Origin: Caproiciproducens sp. CPB-2
Lineage (GTDB): Bacteria > Bacillota > Clostridia > Oscillospirales > Acutalibacteraceae
DNA length: 64,000 nucleotides
Direction of reading: 5' to 3'
Assembly: GCF_036287215.1 (NCBI RefSeq)
Contig: NZ_CP142860.1
Coordinates: 1,488,001 to 1,552,000 of the forward strand
The notes under the pieces were generated by a model. The model did not search any database and was not told the origin of the DNA. It was given only the letters and a program-made list of their open reading frames with translations. Both the position numbers and the translations under genes were made by a program. Of this stretch, positions 55,471 through 64,000 are shown piece by piece (within the stretch, counting starts at the first letter, position 1; every line of letters begins with the position of its first letter).

Positions 55471-57000
55471 ATGCTAAAAATAAAAACATCCGATTTTCTG
55501 AGAGATACCATCCTTTTTGGAATTACGATATTGCTGATGTTCGCCGCCAATCTGATGACCGTTTTCGGCAGGGCGGAAGCGGCGGTCGATGTCCTGTTTT
55601 TTGCAGTCATCATGATGAATGTTGCAATTATCAGCAGCCTGATTGTCAATATCAGGCGCGATTTTGCGTTATTGATCTTTGTGGGGGCCTACAACATCCT
55701 CCTTTTGGGGCGTGTGTATACTTCTTGGTTCGGTTATCACCATAAGCTGCTGATGCTTTTGGAGGCGGATGATTTTCCGAAGCTGTTTCAGTCCCTCCAG
55801 ATTGTCGCGCTGTCGCTTTTTTGTGTTTACGCGGTTTACCGTGCCATGGGACCGTTTTTTTACCGCAGGGAATCTGCGATACAGACAAAAGGAATCCACG
55901 CCGTCACCCGGAACGACCTGAATCCCATTATCCGTCAGATCAGCGCGGTTGTACTGTATATCAGTTCCGTTCCGTTTTTCTATATCCTGTTCACTTCGGG
56001 TCTGGCGGTTCTGAGAGATGGGTATCTCAGCTCTTACACCAATACGGCCAGTGTTCCTTCCGCCGTCAGCCGCCTTTCCATGTTTTTTGTCCCGGCGTTT
56101 GCGGTTTTTCTCGCCACTCTGCCCGGCAAAAATCAGATGAAGCTGCCGCTTGCCGTCTACGGGGCCTACATGCTCGCGTCCCTTCTGACGGGACGGAGAA
56201 ATACGATTGTAACGGAAGCGCTGATGCTGATCGCCTATTTTGTCCTGCGGGACTCTATGCTGGAAAAAGAGAAAAGGGTTCTGAAAAAAAGAACGGTTGC
56301 CTACGGGGGCGTGTTCGGAATTGCCGCCATGTACCTGCTTCAGCTTCTGGCGCTGATCCGCGCGGGCCTGGACACGGACAGGGGACTGGGAGAAATGCTC
56401 GTCAGCTTTATCGATTCCCAGGGGGCGAGCTTTCGCGTCGTTGTCCAGACGGTCAACTATATCGATCTGTTCAATCCTTCCACAGCCTACTGGTATTTAT
56501 TCTATCCGTTTGAACTGTTCGTCCATAATAATATTGTTACGAAAACCCTGTTCGGCCTGACCCCGATCATCGAAGTGCAGAACACGGAATTTGTCCGCAC
56601 CACCCATAATTTCGGACATGCCCTGACCTTTATGGTCGATCCGGACCGTTACCTGAGCGGGGGCGGTTTCGGCACCTCCTATGTGGCCGAGGCCTATGTC
56701 GCCTACGGCATTTTAGGGGTCGTCCTGGTCAGCGCGATGATTGGTATCATCTTCCGCTTTTTCTCTTCTTTGCTGACCCGTTCCTGGGTGACCATTGCCT
56801 TCGGGCTGCTCGCTCTGAAAAACTTTGTATATATTCCGCGCAACTTTGCGTTTCTGTGGGTTACCGAGGTTTTTAACATCACCTATATCTGCTTCTTTGT
56901 GGGGATATACCTTGCGGCGCTGCTGATTGCGAAAGGAACGCACGCGCGCTCGCTTTCCCATGCCCGGGGCGGATGGTTGACATGGGAGGAACAGCCATGA
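55471..57000 (+). CDS. Polysaccharide polymerase-like membrane protein (Wzy/O-antigen polymerase type)
   Basis: The 509-residue integral membrane protein has about twelve hydrophobic helices. Between the last helices is a long extracytoplasmic loop with PFELFVHNNIVTKTLFGLTP and SGGGFGTSYVAEAYVAYGIL, the latter like the GxxTSxxAExYxxYG motif of Wzy-type polymerases. It probably links repeat units of a surface polysaccharide. The ATG at 55471 is preceded by GGGAAG; an in-frame TTG at 55456 is less likely. It heads a four-gene operon, overlapping the next gene by 4 nt. Confidence 0.78.
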   Translation: MLKIKTSDFLRDTILFGITILLMFAANLMTVFGRAEAAVDVLFFAVIMMNVAIISSLIVNIRRDFALLIFVGAYNILLLGRVYTSWFGYHHKLLMLLEADDFPKLFQSLQIVALSLFCVYAVYRAMGPFFYRRESAIQTKGIHAVTRNDLNPIIRQISAVVLYISSVPFFYILFTSGLAVLRDGYLSSYTNTASVPSAVSRLSMFFVPAFAVFLATLPGKNQMKLPLAVYGAYMLASLLTGRRNTIVTEALMLIAYFVLRDSMLEKEKRVLKKRTVAYGGVFGIAAMYLLQLLALIRAGLDTDRGLGEMLVSFIDSQGASFRVVVQTVNYIDLFNPSTAYWYLFYPFELFVHNNIVTKTLFGLTPIIEVQNTEFVRTTHNFGHALTFMVDPDRYLSGGGFGTSYVAEAYVAYGILGVVLVSAMIGIIFRFFSSLLTRSWVTIAFGLLALKNFVYIPRNFAFLWVTEVFNITYICFFVGIYLAALLIAKGTHARSLSHARGGWLTWEEQP

Positions 57001-58217
57001 AGCTGCTTTTGCTGCTTACCACCTCATTTCCATACGACAACGGGGAAGAGTTTTTGCTCAATGAGGTCAATTATATCAATGGATACGACCGGGTACTGAT
57101 CTGTCCCTGCAACCTGAAACCGAATTCCGCCGTTACAAAGAAGCTGCCTGATTTTATCTCCTGTGTTCCGCTCAAAACGGTTCCGGGCGGTAAGTCGGCC
57201 TACGCCGGGCTGATGCTCAGGCCTTTTGTACGGGACGAGCTGCTCAGTATGATGAAGTCCGGGACATTTACCTTGCAAAGGGCGCATGAAATGCTTTTCT
57301 TTATGAAGCGCGCCTACGAGATTGATACGGCGCTGGCACAGATCCCGGAGCTTGCCTCTGCCGATGAAGTCACCATCTACAGCTACTGGCTTTTTGACGC
57401 CGCGGCCGCGGGGGCGCTGCTTGCGCAGGAGTTGAAACGGCGGGGAAAAAGGGTGAAACAGATTTCCCGCGCCCACCGCTTTGACCTTTACAGTGAGTTT
57501 GCAAAAATGAATTACCTTCCGATGAGGGAGTTTTTGCTGGACCGGATCGACCGGGTGCTGCCCTGTTCCGCTTCCGGCGCGGAGTACCTTCAAAAACGGT
57601 ATCCCCGGTACGCGGAAAAAATAGCACCCGCTTTTCTGGGGACGGCCGACCACGGCGAAAAACACGGCACCAGAGAAAACGGTCTGCATATCGTATCCTG
57701 TTCTTTCATAGCCCCGGTCAAGCGTCTGCATCTGATCGTGCAGGCGCTGGAAAAAGCGGATTTCCCCATTTTGTGGACGCATATCGGTTCCGGGCCGCTG
57801 CGCGGGGAAGTCGAGGGGATGGCGTCGAAGCTGCCGGACTGTGTCCGTACGGAATGGAAGGGGCAGATGGACAACGCATCCATCATGGATTATTACCGTT
57901 CCCATGACCTTTCCGTCTTTGTCAATGTAAGTGCCAGCGAGGGGATCCCGGTTTCCATTATGGAAATCTGCTCCTTCGGCGTTCCCGTGATCGCCACGGA
58001 TGTCGGCGGTACCCGGGAAGCGGTGTACGACGGGGAAAACGGCTATTTGCTCCCGTCGGATTTTTCGCCGGACGAGCTGCTGTCCCGGCTGAAGAAGCTG
58101 AAAGAGCTGCCGGATGAGGAGTATGACCGCCTGTGCCGGAATGCGCGCGGAATATGGGCCGAAAAATTCAACGCGCAGAAAAACTACCGGGACTTTTACA
58201 AGGAGATCAGTCAATGA
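56997..58217 (+). CDS. GT4-family glycosyltransferase
   Basis: The 406-residue GT-B enzyme starts MKLLLLLTTSFPYDNGEEFL. The C-terminal half has HIVSCSFIAPVKRLHLIVQA and the GT4 nucleotide-sugar site YRSHDLSVFVNVSASEGIPV then SIMEICSFGVPVIATDVGGT, including the E-x7-E pattern. It is a retaining glycosyltransferase; donor and acceptor are unknown. GGGAGG precedes the ATG, which overlaps the upstream stop (ATGA). The next gene starts with the same kind of overlap, so three genes are translationally coupled. Confidence 0.92.
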   Translation: MKLLLLLTTSFPYDNGEEFLLNEVNYINGYDRVLICPCNLKPNSAVTKKLPDFISCVPLKTVPGGKSAYAGLMLRPFVRDELLSMMKSGTFTLQRAHEMLFFMKRAYEIDTALAQIPELASADEVTIYSYWLFDAAAAGALLAQELKRRGKRVKQISRAHRFDLYSEFAKMNYLPMREFLLDRIDRVLPCSASGAEYLQKRYPRYAEKIAPAFLGTADHGEKHGTRENGLHIVSCSFIAPVKRLHLIVQALEKADFPILWTHIGSGPLRGEVEGMASKLPDCVRTEWKGQMDNASIMDYYRSHDLSVFVNVSASEGIPVSIMEICSFGVPVIATDVGGTREAVYDGENGYLLPSDFSPDELLSRLKKLKELPDEEYDRLCRNARGIWAEKFNAQKNYRDFYKEISQ

Positions 58218-59395
58218 AACTGATGTATCTTACTTTTCAGGAGGATGCTCCGCTGTATCTGGGCGTGAAAAATAAAATCGAGGGCCAGGCCGGCGCGTTT
58301 GAGAAGCTGGGCTACCAGGTGACCTATTCCATGTGGCAGGGGAGCACGTTTCAGTTCTTCGGCGCCGAGCCGCAGAAAAGCGGCTTTGATTCCGCCGGCG
58401 GAATCATGAAGCAGCTTACGCGGATTGCCCTTGAGTATGTTCGAAAGCACAGCTTTGACGTCCTGTATCTGCGTCTTGACCGTGTCAGCTCCGACATGCT
58501 CAGAATCTGCAGGGCCGCGCGGGAAAACCGGGTAAAAACCATTGTGGTCGAAATCCCGAATTATCCTTATCTGGGGGACTATATCCGCAACATCCAATAT
58601 GCCAAAACGCTCAAAAACCGTGCCGTGACCGCCGCAAAGGTGGCCGTAACGGTGGCGGACGACCGTCTGTCGGGCAGAAGGCTGAAACGGTATGTGGACG
58701 CGGTGGTGCTGTACGGAAACCGGGCGGACTCGTTTTTCGGAGTCAAAGCCATGAACGGGGACAACGGCATCAACATCGACGGGATATCGCCCGTCCCTCA
58801 CTGCGGGGACGTCGGCAAGGACATCGTCTTTCTCGGGGTTGCCGGTACCCTGTGGTGGCAGGGCTACGACCGGGTCCTTGAAGGAATGAGCGAGTATAAA
58901 AAGAAAAAACCGGACGGCGCGCCCGCGCTGAAATTTGTGCTGGTCGGCGGCGACGCCACGGAGATGCCCGGATTCCGCGCGCTGGTGGACAGGCTTGGCC
59001 TGACTGAAGACGTGACGTTCTGCGGCTTTAAAAAGGGCAGGGAGCTTTCCGATATTTATAAAACGGTCGACGTGGGGGTATCCTCTCTCGGCTGTTACCG
59101 CAGAGGCCTGACCGCCTGCTTTTCCTTAAAAGCGCGCGAATACTGCGCCGCGGCGCTGCCCTTCCTGTATGCCTACGACGACGCGAAAATCGGAGAGGAT
59201 ACGCCGTTTGCGCTCAGGCTGCCGAACGACGGGACGGCGGTGGATATGGACGCCGTCATCGAATTTGTCCGGCATTGCCGCAGGGACCCGTCCATAGCGC
59301 GGAAGGAACGCGAATTCGCGGAGAAGAATTACGACTGGAAAACCATTATGAAGCAGGTCCTTGATTTTGCCGGAGCTTCAATGGATATAGATTGA
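58214..59395 (+). CDS. Glycosyltransferase (GT4-like)
   Basis: The 393-residue protein starts MKLMYLTFQEDAPLYLGVKN and has a GT-B layout: an N-terminal acceptor half with FDVLYLRLDRVSSDMLRICR, and a C-terminal half with IVFLGVAGTLWWQGYDRVLE, LKFVLVGGDATEMPGFRALV and VTFCGFKKGRELSDIYKTVD. The usual second glutamate region is replaced by CYRRGLTACFSLKAREYCAA, so the nucleotide-sugar pocket is diverged. GGAG lies before an ATG that overlaps the previous stop by 4 nt. The specific sugar is unknown. Confidence 0.85.
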   Translation: MKLMYLTFQEDAPLYLGVKNKIEGQAGAFEKLGYQVTYSMWQGSTFQFFGAEPQKSGFDSAGGIMKQLTRIALEYVRKHSFDVLYLRLDRVSSDMLRICRAARENRVKTIVVEIPNYPYLGDYIRNIQYAKTLKNRAVTAAKVAVTVADDRLSGRRLKRYVDAVVLYGNRADSFFGVKAMNGDNGINIDGISPVPHCGDVGKDIVFLGVAGTLWWQGYDRVLEGMSEYKKKKPDGAPALKFVLVGGDATEMPGFRALVDRLGLTEDVTFCGFKKGRELSDIYKTVDVGVSSLGCYRRGLTACFSLKAREYCAAALPFLYAYDDAKIGEDTPFALRLPNDGTAVDMDAVIEFVRHCRRDPSIARKEREFAEKNYDWKTIMKQVLDFAGASMDID

Positions 59396-59418
59396 TCAAC
59401 GATATTTGGAGGTTAAAT

Positions 59419-60678
59419 ATGGAACTTTTCGTAAGCTTTTCAGAAATACTGGAATATTTTAAGAGGAGCATCCTGAAATTTATCATCGTCATCGCTGCCT
59501 TTGGAATTGTGTTTGGGCTGATGCCCCTCAAATTTGTCCACAATGAATATACCTGCGATACCACCATGATCATTTCCTGTGAGGTACCCGAGGACGCGCA
59601 GACGGACTACCGGCTGCAGTACACCAGCATTCTGAACAGCAGGGTGCAGACCGCCATCGCCATTGCGACGGGCAAAGATATGATTTCCCAGACCGCCGAA
59701 AAGCTTGGCATCGACGAGAAGGAAATCACTTCGATCGGCGCGGTTCAGGTCAATACGGCTCCGGTCGTCAAGCTGACCGCGAAAACCCCGAACGCCGCCA
59801 TGGCGGACCGTATTGCCAACACAGCGGCCGAGGTGCTGGGGGAAAAGCTTACCGGCGCGTTCCCGTCCCCGAAGCTGACCGCGGTGATCGCCGACCCCGC
59901 GATTCCGGCGGAGCCGGAGTCCAATAAGTCCACGATGCTCAAGGCCGGTATCCTTGGCCTCGTCATCGGTTTTATCGTGTATGTATGCTACGGCATTATT
60001 GTCGTGCTGACGGACAGAACGATCCGCAACAGCCGCTATGTCAGCGAAGCGCTGAACACCGCGCTTCTGGGAACGGTGCCGAAGAAAGGCGGCGGCGAAA
60101 AGAAGGAAGACAGCTTCCGCAAGCTTCGTGCCGCGGCGGTTCACTGTGCACAGGGAAAGACCAGCTTCCTTGTCACTGATGTCTGCGAGCACAACGGCGC
60201 CGCCTCCGTGGCGGCCGGGCTGGCGGGCGCGCTGGCCTGTTCCGGAAAAACCACGCTTCTGATCGACGCGGATCTCCGTGAAAACGGGATCGGAAAGCTG
60301 CTGAATGTAAAACCGCAGCATTCCCTGACGGATGCCTTGAACGGAGCCTGTTCCGCAGAAGAGGCGGTTTCCCAGACTTCTGTCAAGGGCTTGGGCCTTG
60401 TTTCCGGCACGGAAGCATCCCAAAATCCCGCGGACGTGCTGTTTTCCGAAAAATTCACCGGGCTGTTCCGGGAGCTTTCCGAAAAGTTCGATTATGTGAT
60501 TATTCATACGCCTTCCGAAGTGCGGTATCCGGAGGCGGATAATATCGCAAGGCTTGCCGGTTCTGTGATTATGGTCGTAAAATACGGTTCGACTCCGTAT
60601 CATGAATTCAAGGATTCGTTCCACCGCCTGAACGCTTCCGGCGGCAATCCCATCGGCTTTGTTACCACCGACATCTGA
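59419..60678 (+). CDS. Wzz/BY-kinase-like polysaccharide regulator with a degenerate P-loop
   Basis: The 419-residue protein joins a Wzz-type membrane part (helices near 22-42 and 175-200, with a periplasmic-type domain between) to a cytoplasmic BY-kinase/ParA-like domain. The second Walker motif LLIDADLRENGIGKLL is intact, but the Walker A region reads TDVCEHNGAASVAAG where active kinases have GEGKS/T: the catalytic lysine is alanine. No C-terminal tyrosine cluster is present. It may regulate chain length without kinase activity. GGAGG precedes the ATG at 59419. It ends the operon. Confidence 0.87.
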   Translation: MELFVSFSEILEYFKRSILKFIIVIAAFGIVFGLMPLKFVHNEYTCDTTMIISCEVPEDAQTDYRLQYTSILNSRVQTAIAIATGKDMISQTAEKLGIDEKEITSIGAVQVNTAPVVKLTAKTPNAAMADRIANTAAEVLGEKLTGAFPSPKLTAVIADPAIPAEPESNKSTMLKAGILGLVIGFIVYVCYGIIVVLTDRTIRNSRYVSEALNTALLGTVPKKGGGEKKEDSFRKLRAAAVHCAQGKTSFLVTDVCEHNGAASVAAGLAGALACSGKTTLLIDADLRENGIGKLLNVKPQHSLTDALNGACSAEEAVSQTSVKGLGLVSGTEASQNPADVLFSEKFTGLFRELSEKFDYVIIHTPSEVRYPEADNIARLAGSVIMVVKYGSTPYHEFKDSFHRLNASGGNPIGFVTTDI

Positions 60679-60690
60679 CAGAACAGAACA

Positions 60691-60725
60691 AAAACGCTCC
60701 GCGGATTTTCCGCGGAGCGTTTTTG
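60691..60725. terminator. Terminator between the polysaccharide operon and udk
   Basis: A perfect 15-bp stem (60691-60705 with 60709-60723) carries a TTT loop, with AAAA at one end and TTTT at the other, so it works on both strands. It lies 12 nt past the Wzz-like stop and touches the udk end. Confidence 0.93.
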
Positions 60726-61370
60726 TTAACGGGTAACGGCAAGCTGATCCGTTTTACGGATCAGCGCCTTGATATGGTCGATCAGCATATGCAGGGCGAC
60801 GGGGTTTTCTCCGCCCTGGGGAATAATGATGTCGGCGTATTTCTTGCTGGGTTCTACAAACTGCTCGTGCATGGGCTTGACCGTATTTATGTACTGGGAC
60901 ATAAAAGAATCCAGGCTGCGGCCGCGTTCTTTCACGTCCCGGGTCAGACGGCGGAGAAGCCGTATATCCGCGTCCGTGTCCACAAAAAGCTTCATATCCA
61001 TTAAATCCAGGAGGTCTTTGTTTTCAAAAATCAGGATCCCTTCCACAATAATCACGCGCGCCGGCTCCATGTGTACGGTCTCGCCGGTTCTGGTGTAGGT
61101 GACAAAAGAATAAACCGGATGGTCGATTGCCCGACCGCTTTTGAGTCTTTTTACGTCCTCAATCAGTAAATCGGTATCGAATGCGTTAGGATGGTCATAA
61201 TTCATTTTGACACGCTGTTCGAATGGAATATCAGAATTTGCGCGGTAATAAAAATCATGGGATAAAATGATGGCGTCGTCGGCGATTGCCTGTTTCAGCT
61301 TCGTCGAAAGCGTTGTTTTTCCTGAACCGGTGCCGCCGGCAACACCGATTACAAAGGGTGAACAATCCAT
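60726..61370 (-). CDS. udk: Uridine kinase
   Basis: The 214-residue protein has the P-loop VIGVAGGTGSGKTTLSTKLK, ILSHDFYYRANSDIPFEQRV, NYDHPNAFDTDLLIEDVKRL and VIIVEGILIFENKDLLDLMD, all typical of uridine/cytidine kinase. It phosphorylates uridine and cytidine with ATP or GTP in pyrimidine salvage. AGGAGG is 5 nt before the ATG. It is monocistronic behind an extended -10 promoter. Confidence 0.96.
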   Translation of the reverse strand: MDCSPFVIGVAGGTGSGKTTLSTKLKQAIADDAIILSHDFYYRANSDIPFEQRVKMNYDHPNAFDTDLLIEDVKRLKSGRAIDHPVYSFVTYTRTGETVHMEPARVIIVEGILIFENKDLLDLMDMKLFVDTDADIRLLRRLTRDVKERGRSLDSFMSQYINTVKPMHEQFVEPSKKYADIIIPQGGENPVALHMLIDHIKALIRKTDQLAVTR

Positions 61371-61409
61371 AGCTGCCTCCTGTATTGCAATGTTATTTTA
61401 CAGCTTCAA

Positions 61410-61418
61410 ATTATAGCA
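61410..61418 (-). promoter_or_regulatory. Extended -10 promoter of udk
   Basis: On the minus strand TGCTATAAT (61418-61410) is a perfect extended -10, about 40 nt upstream of the udk start. The -35 region is poor, which is common for extended -10 promoters. Confidence 0.65.
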
Positions 61419-61442
61419 CAAAAACCGGCGAAAAGCATTCTT

Positions 61443-61829
61443 TTAGCTTTCATAATCTTCAATGATACTGTTCAGGCGGTCGACGTCCGTGACCCGGATT
61501 CCATCTTTTAAAAGCACCTGATCCGCCTGTGGCAGCGATGCGACGTCGACGTCGATCTCCTGATAGGGAGTGCTCTCGTTGTTGTAAAAGACTCCGATAT
61601 GCCCTTCATACTCCTTTACCGTGTAGGTGTTCACGCTGCTGCTTCGGCTTGCCATGGTCGGAATTTCGCTGTTTTCTTGACTTGAAGCCTCATTTGAGGT
61701 AGAATTATCTAATATATCTGAGCTTGAAACTTCAGGTATTTGGTTTATTCTCGTTTGAGAAAAACCCCACATTAACATTCCGATTATAATAACAGTTGTA
61801 CCCAGCAGCACAATCCAGTTTCTTTTCAA
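61443..61829 (-). CDS. Membrane-anchored BofC C-terminal-domain-like protein
   Basis: The 128-residue protein starts at TTG behind GAGGTGAT. It has one N-terminal helix (WIVLLGTTVIIIGMLMWGF), a Ser/Asn-rich linker, and a C-terminal domain from about residue 68: TYTVKEYEGHIGVFYNNEST, PYQEIDVDVASLPQADQVLL, KDGIRVTDVDRLNSIIEDYE. That domain resembles the C-terminal part of BofC, a sporulation protein; here it is probably outside the membrane. The BofC link is by pattern only. It is divergent from the penicillin-binding protein gene. Confidence 0.68.
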   Translation of the reverse strand: MKRNWIVLLGTTVIIIGMLMWGFSQTRINQIPEVSSSDILDNSTSNEASSQENSEIPTMASRSSSVNTYTVKEYEGHIGVFYNNESTPYQEIDVDVASLPQADQVLLKDGIRVTDVDRLNSIIEDYES

Positions 61830-61922
61830 ATAGCATCACCTCATAGGTATTATTTGAAAATATTGGAAAATTATTCATTTTTTGTTGCGATAATCCATTT
61901 TTTATCAAGGAGGTGGTTCCCG

Positions 61923-64000
61923 ATGAGAAAAACCGATATCAATAAATATGTCGGCTCCCGAAACGGAGAAAAAGACGGCAAAGCAAGGTCCGTTGGCCGG
62001 ATTGTATTAAAGGGTCTTTTCACCGTTTTTACTATATTATTCATTACCGGCATCATTGTGTCTGTCTCGCTGCTTTCCTTTGTGTTCAGCCTGAGCAATG
62101 AATCCGTCGATTATGACCTGCATAAGCTGCAGTTGAATTATACGAGCTTCATCTATGTAAACGGACCCAACGACGACAGTTCCAATCCCGTTCAGTACCA
62201 GAGCCTGTACAGCAGTGAAAACCGGGTGTGGGTGGATTACGACAAAATACCGCAATCCATGAAAGACGCCATTATCGCGATTGAGGACAAGCGCTTCAAG
62301 GATCATAAGGGCGTCGACTGGATACGAACGGCCGGCGCGGTGACTACGCTGTTTTCCAAAGGGAGCAGCTACGGCGGTTCTACCATTACCCAGCAGCTGA
62401 TTAAAAACATTACGGGGGACAAGGACGTAAGTCTTACCAGAAAGGTAAAGGAAATCTTCCGTGCCTTGAATCTGGAGCAAAAATATACCAAAGAGGAAAT
62501 CCTCGCCGCTTATCTCAATGTTGTCCCCTTCGGCAGCGGCAGCAACGGCGTTCAGGCCGCGGCGAACCTTTATTTTGGCAAGAATATTCAGGACTGTGAT
62601 ATAGCGGAGTGCGCCGCGATTGCGGGCATCACGCAGAACCCGACGAAATATTCCCCGCTCGTCCATCCGGATCAGAACAAGGAACGCCAGCAGACGGTAC
62701 TGAACGAGATGCACGTTCAGGGAATGATTACGGACGCGGAGTACAACACCGCGATGACAAAATCGGAACACATGACTTTTGTAGGGAAAAAGACCGAAAA
62801 TGTCGTAGACGACGTTCCTATCTGGAACTGGTATGTGGATACCCTGTTTGAAGACGTCAAGAGCGGCCTGATGGAGCACTATAACTGCTCCAGCGAGAAG
62901 GCTGTGGATATGATTTACCATGACGGACTGAAGATTTACGCCGCAATGGATACCGATTTGCAGAACATTGCGGAAAATACGTTCAAATCGGACAAGCTCT
63001 TCGGAAGCAATACCAAGATGCAAGCGGGGTACCTTGCCATGGACTACTCCGGACGGGTGCTGGCCACGGTGGGTTCCAGAGGGGAGAAAAAGAGCAACCG
63101 CCTGTTCAGTCTGTCTACGGACTCCAAAAGACAGCCGGGTTCCACCATCAAGCCTTTAGCGGTCTACGGGCCGGCGATAGAATCCGGAAAATACAATTAT
63201 TCTTCTTTAGTCAATGACAATCCGCTGCCGAACTGGTTCAGCGACGGCAGCTCCGGTCCGAAAAACTGGGGACCGGGGAACACAAGCGGAAAATACTGGG
63301 GCCCCATTCCTCTGGAATGGGCGCTGGAGCGTTCCCTCAACGCCAGTGCGGCGCAGGTCGGAAACGCCATTACGCCAAACGTCAGCTTTAATTTTCTGAA
63401 AGAAAAGCTGGGCTTTACCAGTCTGCTTCCCGCGGACAACAACCGCGCGCCTATGGCGATCGGCGGCCTGAGCGAAGGTGTCACCGTTCGCGAGATGACG
63501 GCCGGTTTCCAGATTTTCGCGAACGGCGGGAAATATTATCAGCCCTATACCTTTTATCATGTGGACGACCACGACGGCAATGTGATTCTGGACAACCGCA
63601 ATCAGACTTCCGTTCAGGCAATCAGTTCCACCACCTCGTCCATCATGCATCATCTGCTCAACAATGTCGTGACGGGCGCCCACGGAACCGGGCGCGGCGC
63701 GGCGATCAGCGGGTGGGAGGTGTTCGGCAAAACGGGTACCACCAACGATGAAAAGGACAGCTGGTTCATCGGCGGAACGCCCTACGCGGTCGCCGGCATC
63801 TGGACAGGCTATCTGACGCCCGCGCATCTGACCAATACGACCTATGCCGCCTCTACATGGAAGAATATTATGGCGTCGTATCTGAAAAATAAAGAGAAAT
63901 TGACCTTTACCTACGATCCCAACGTGGTTTCGGCCAGGTTCTGTACAGTGACCGGACTTTTGGCGAACCCGGCTAACGACAAGGATACCCAGATCGGCTG
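61923..64000 (+). CDS. Class A penicillin-binding protein (transglycosylase-transpeptidase), 3'-truncated by the window
   Basis: The frame runs from the ATG (AGGAGGTGG upstream) to the window edge, 692 codons without a stop. A membrane helix spans about residues 30-57. The GT51 domain shows EDKRFKDHKGVDW from E121 and GGSTITQQLIKN. The transpeptidase domain has the active-site motif STIK at S407, SLN at S471 and KTG at K603. Such bifunctional enzymes polymerise and cross-link peptidoglycan. The end of the protein is not visible. It is divergent from the BofC-like gene with a 93-nt gap. Confidence 0.94.
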   Translation, partial: MRKTDINKYVGSRNGEKDGKARSVGRIVLKGLFTVFTILFITGIIVSVSLLSFVFSLSNESVDYDLHKLQLNYTSFIYVNGPNDDSSNPVQYQSLYSSENRVWVDYDKIPQSMKDAIIAIEDKRFKDHKGVDWIRTAGAVTTLFSKGSSYGGSTITQQLIKNITGDKDVSLTRKVKEIFRALNLEQKYTKEEILAAYLNVVPFGSGSNGVQAAANLYFGKNIQDCDIAECAAIAGITQNPTKYSPLVHPDQNKERQQTVLNEMHVQGMITDAEYNTAMTKSEHMTFVGKKTENVVDDVPIWNWYVDTLFEDVKSGLMEHYNCSSEKAVDMIYHDGLKIYAAMDTDLQNIAENTFKSDKLFGSNTKMQAGYLAMDYSGRVLATVGSRGEKKSNRLFSLSTDSKRQPGSTIKPLAVYGPAIESGKYNYSSLVNDNPLPNWFSDGSSGPKNWGPGNTSGKYWGPIPLEWALERSLNASAAQVGNAITPNVSFNFLKEKLGFTSLLPADNNRAPMAIGGLSEGVTVREMTAGFQIFANGGKYYQPYTFYHVDDHDGNVILDNRNQTSVQAISSTTSSIMHHLLNNVVTGAHGTGRGAAISGWEVFGKTGTTNDEKDSWFIGGTPYAVAGIWTGYLTPAHLTNTTYAASTWKNIMASYLKNKEKLTFTYDPNVVSARFCTVTGLLANPANDKDTQIG

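Noticed and set aside
57024..60624. Two long antisense open frames across the glycosyltransferase and Wzz-like genes (57024-58214 and 59440-60624)
   Set aside because: The sense genes have ribosome sites, overlaps typical of an operon and family motifs; the antisense frames have none.
62037..63023. A 328-codon antisense open frame over the penicillin-binding protein gene
   Set aside because: The plus-strand frame carries all GT51 and transpeptidase motifs and a strong ribosome site, so the antisense frame is a shadow.

Overview
The window comes from a motile Gram-positive bacterium of the Clostridia, probably near the Oscillospiraceae. This placement is inferred from gene content, not from a marker gene. 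The flagellum lacks P- and L-ring genes (no flgA, flgH or flgI). It has FliY instead of FliN, a CheC/CheD adaptation system, the FliW/CsrA pair, RqcH, TrmK, a BofC-like protein and a SigH-like sigma factor. Shine-Dalgarno sequences are strong and GTG/TTG starts are frequent. No insertion sequence, CRISPR array, rRNA or canonical tRNA was seen.

1-5280 (minus strand) is a late flagellar operon, flgM-flgN-flgK-flgL-DUF6470-fliW-csrA. A consensus sigma-D promoter (TAAA-N15-GCCGATAA) precedes flgM, and an intrinsic terminator sits just before fliW. From 5440 a sigma-A promoter reads rightward into a run of 30 genes, flgB to cheD (5604-30561). It encodes rod, MS ring, export gate, ATPase, hook, stator, switch, CheY, CheC, CheD and sigma-D (fliA), and ends at a strong bidirectional terminator. 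motAB lie inside this operon, while fliL, flhF and flhG are missing from their usual places.

30640-34247 (minus) holds fliD, fliS and a FliT-like gene. 34461-46980 is the chemotaxis and c-di-GMP block: an HD-GYP phosphodiesterase, a receptor without an external domain, two cheW genes around a PilZ gene, a YlqG/FlhB-tail pair, then cheA, cheR, cheB and a dCache receptor. Matches to the sigma-D consensus lie before flgM, fliD, the HD-GYP gene, cheW, cheA and the dCache receptor. The likely cascade is sigma-A to the 30-gene operon to FliA, with FlgM holding FliA until the hook is complete, and then the late genes.

47044 onward is housekeeping and envelope: comM, dinB, a SigH-like sigma gene, a zinc-ribbon gene, a DUF1858 gene, trmK-nif3-rqcH, a four-gene polysaccharide operon (Wzy-like polymerase, two glycosyltransferases, a Wzz/BY-kinase-like protein with a destroyed P-loop), udk, a BofC-like gene and a class A penicillin-binding protein that runs off the right edge.

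The least explained signals are three. A 244-nt element at 50195-50438 has ends that pair perfectly only as plus-strand RNA. A 64-nt tRNA-like structure lies in the leader of the zinc-ribbon gene. A long dyad overlaps the -35 box of the SigH-like gene.
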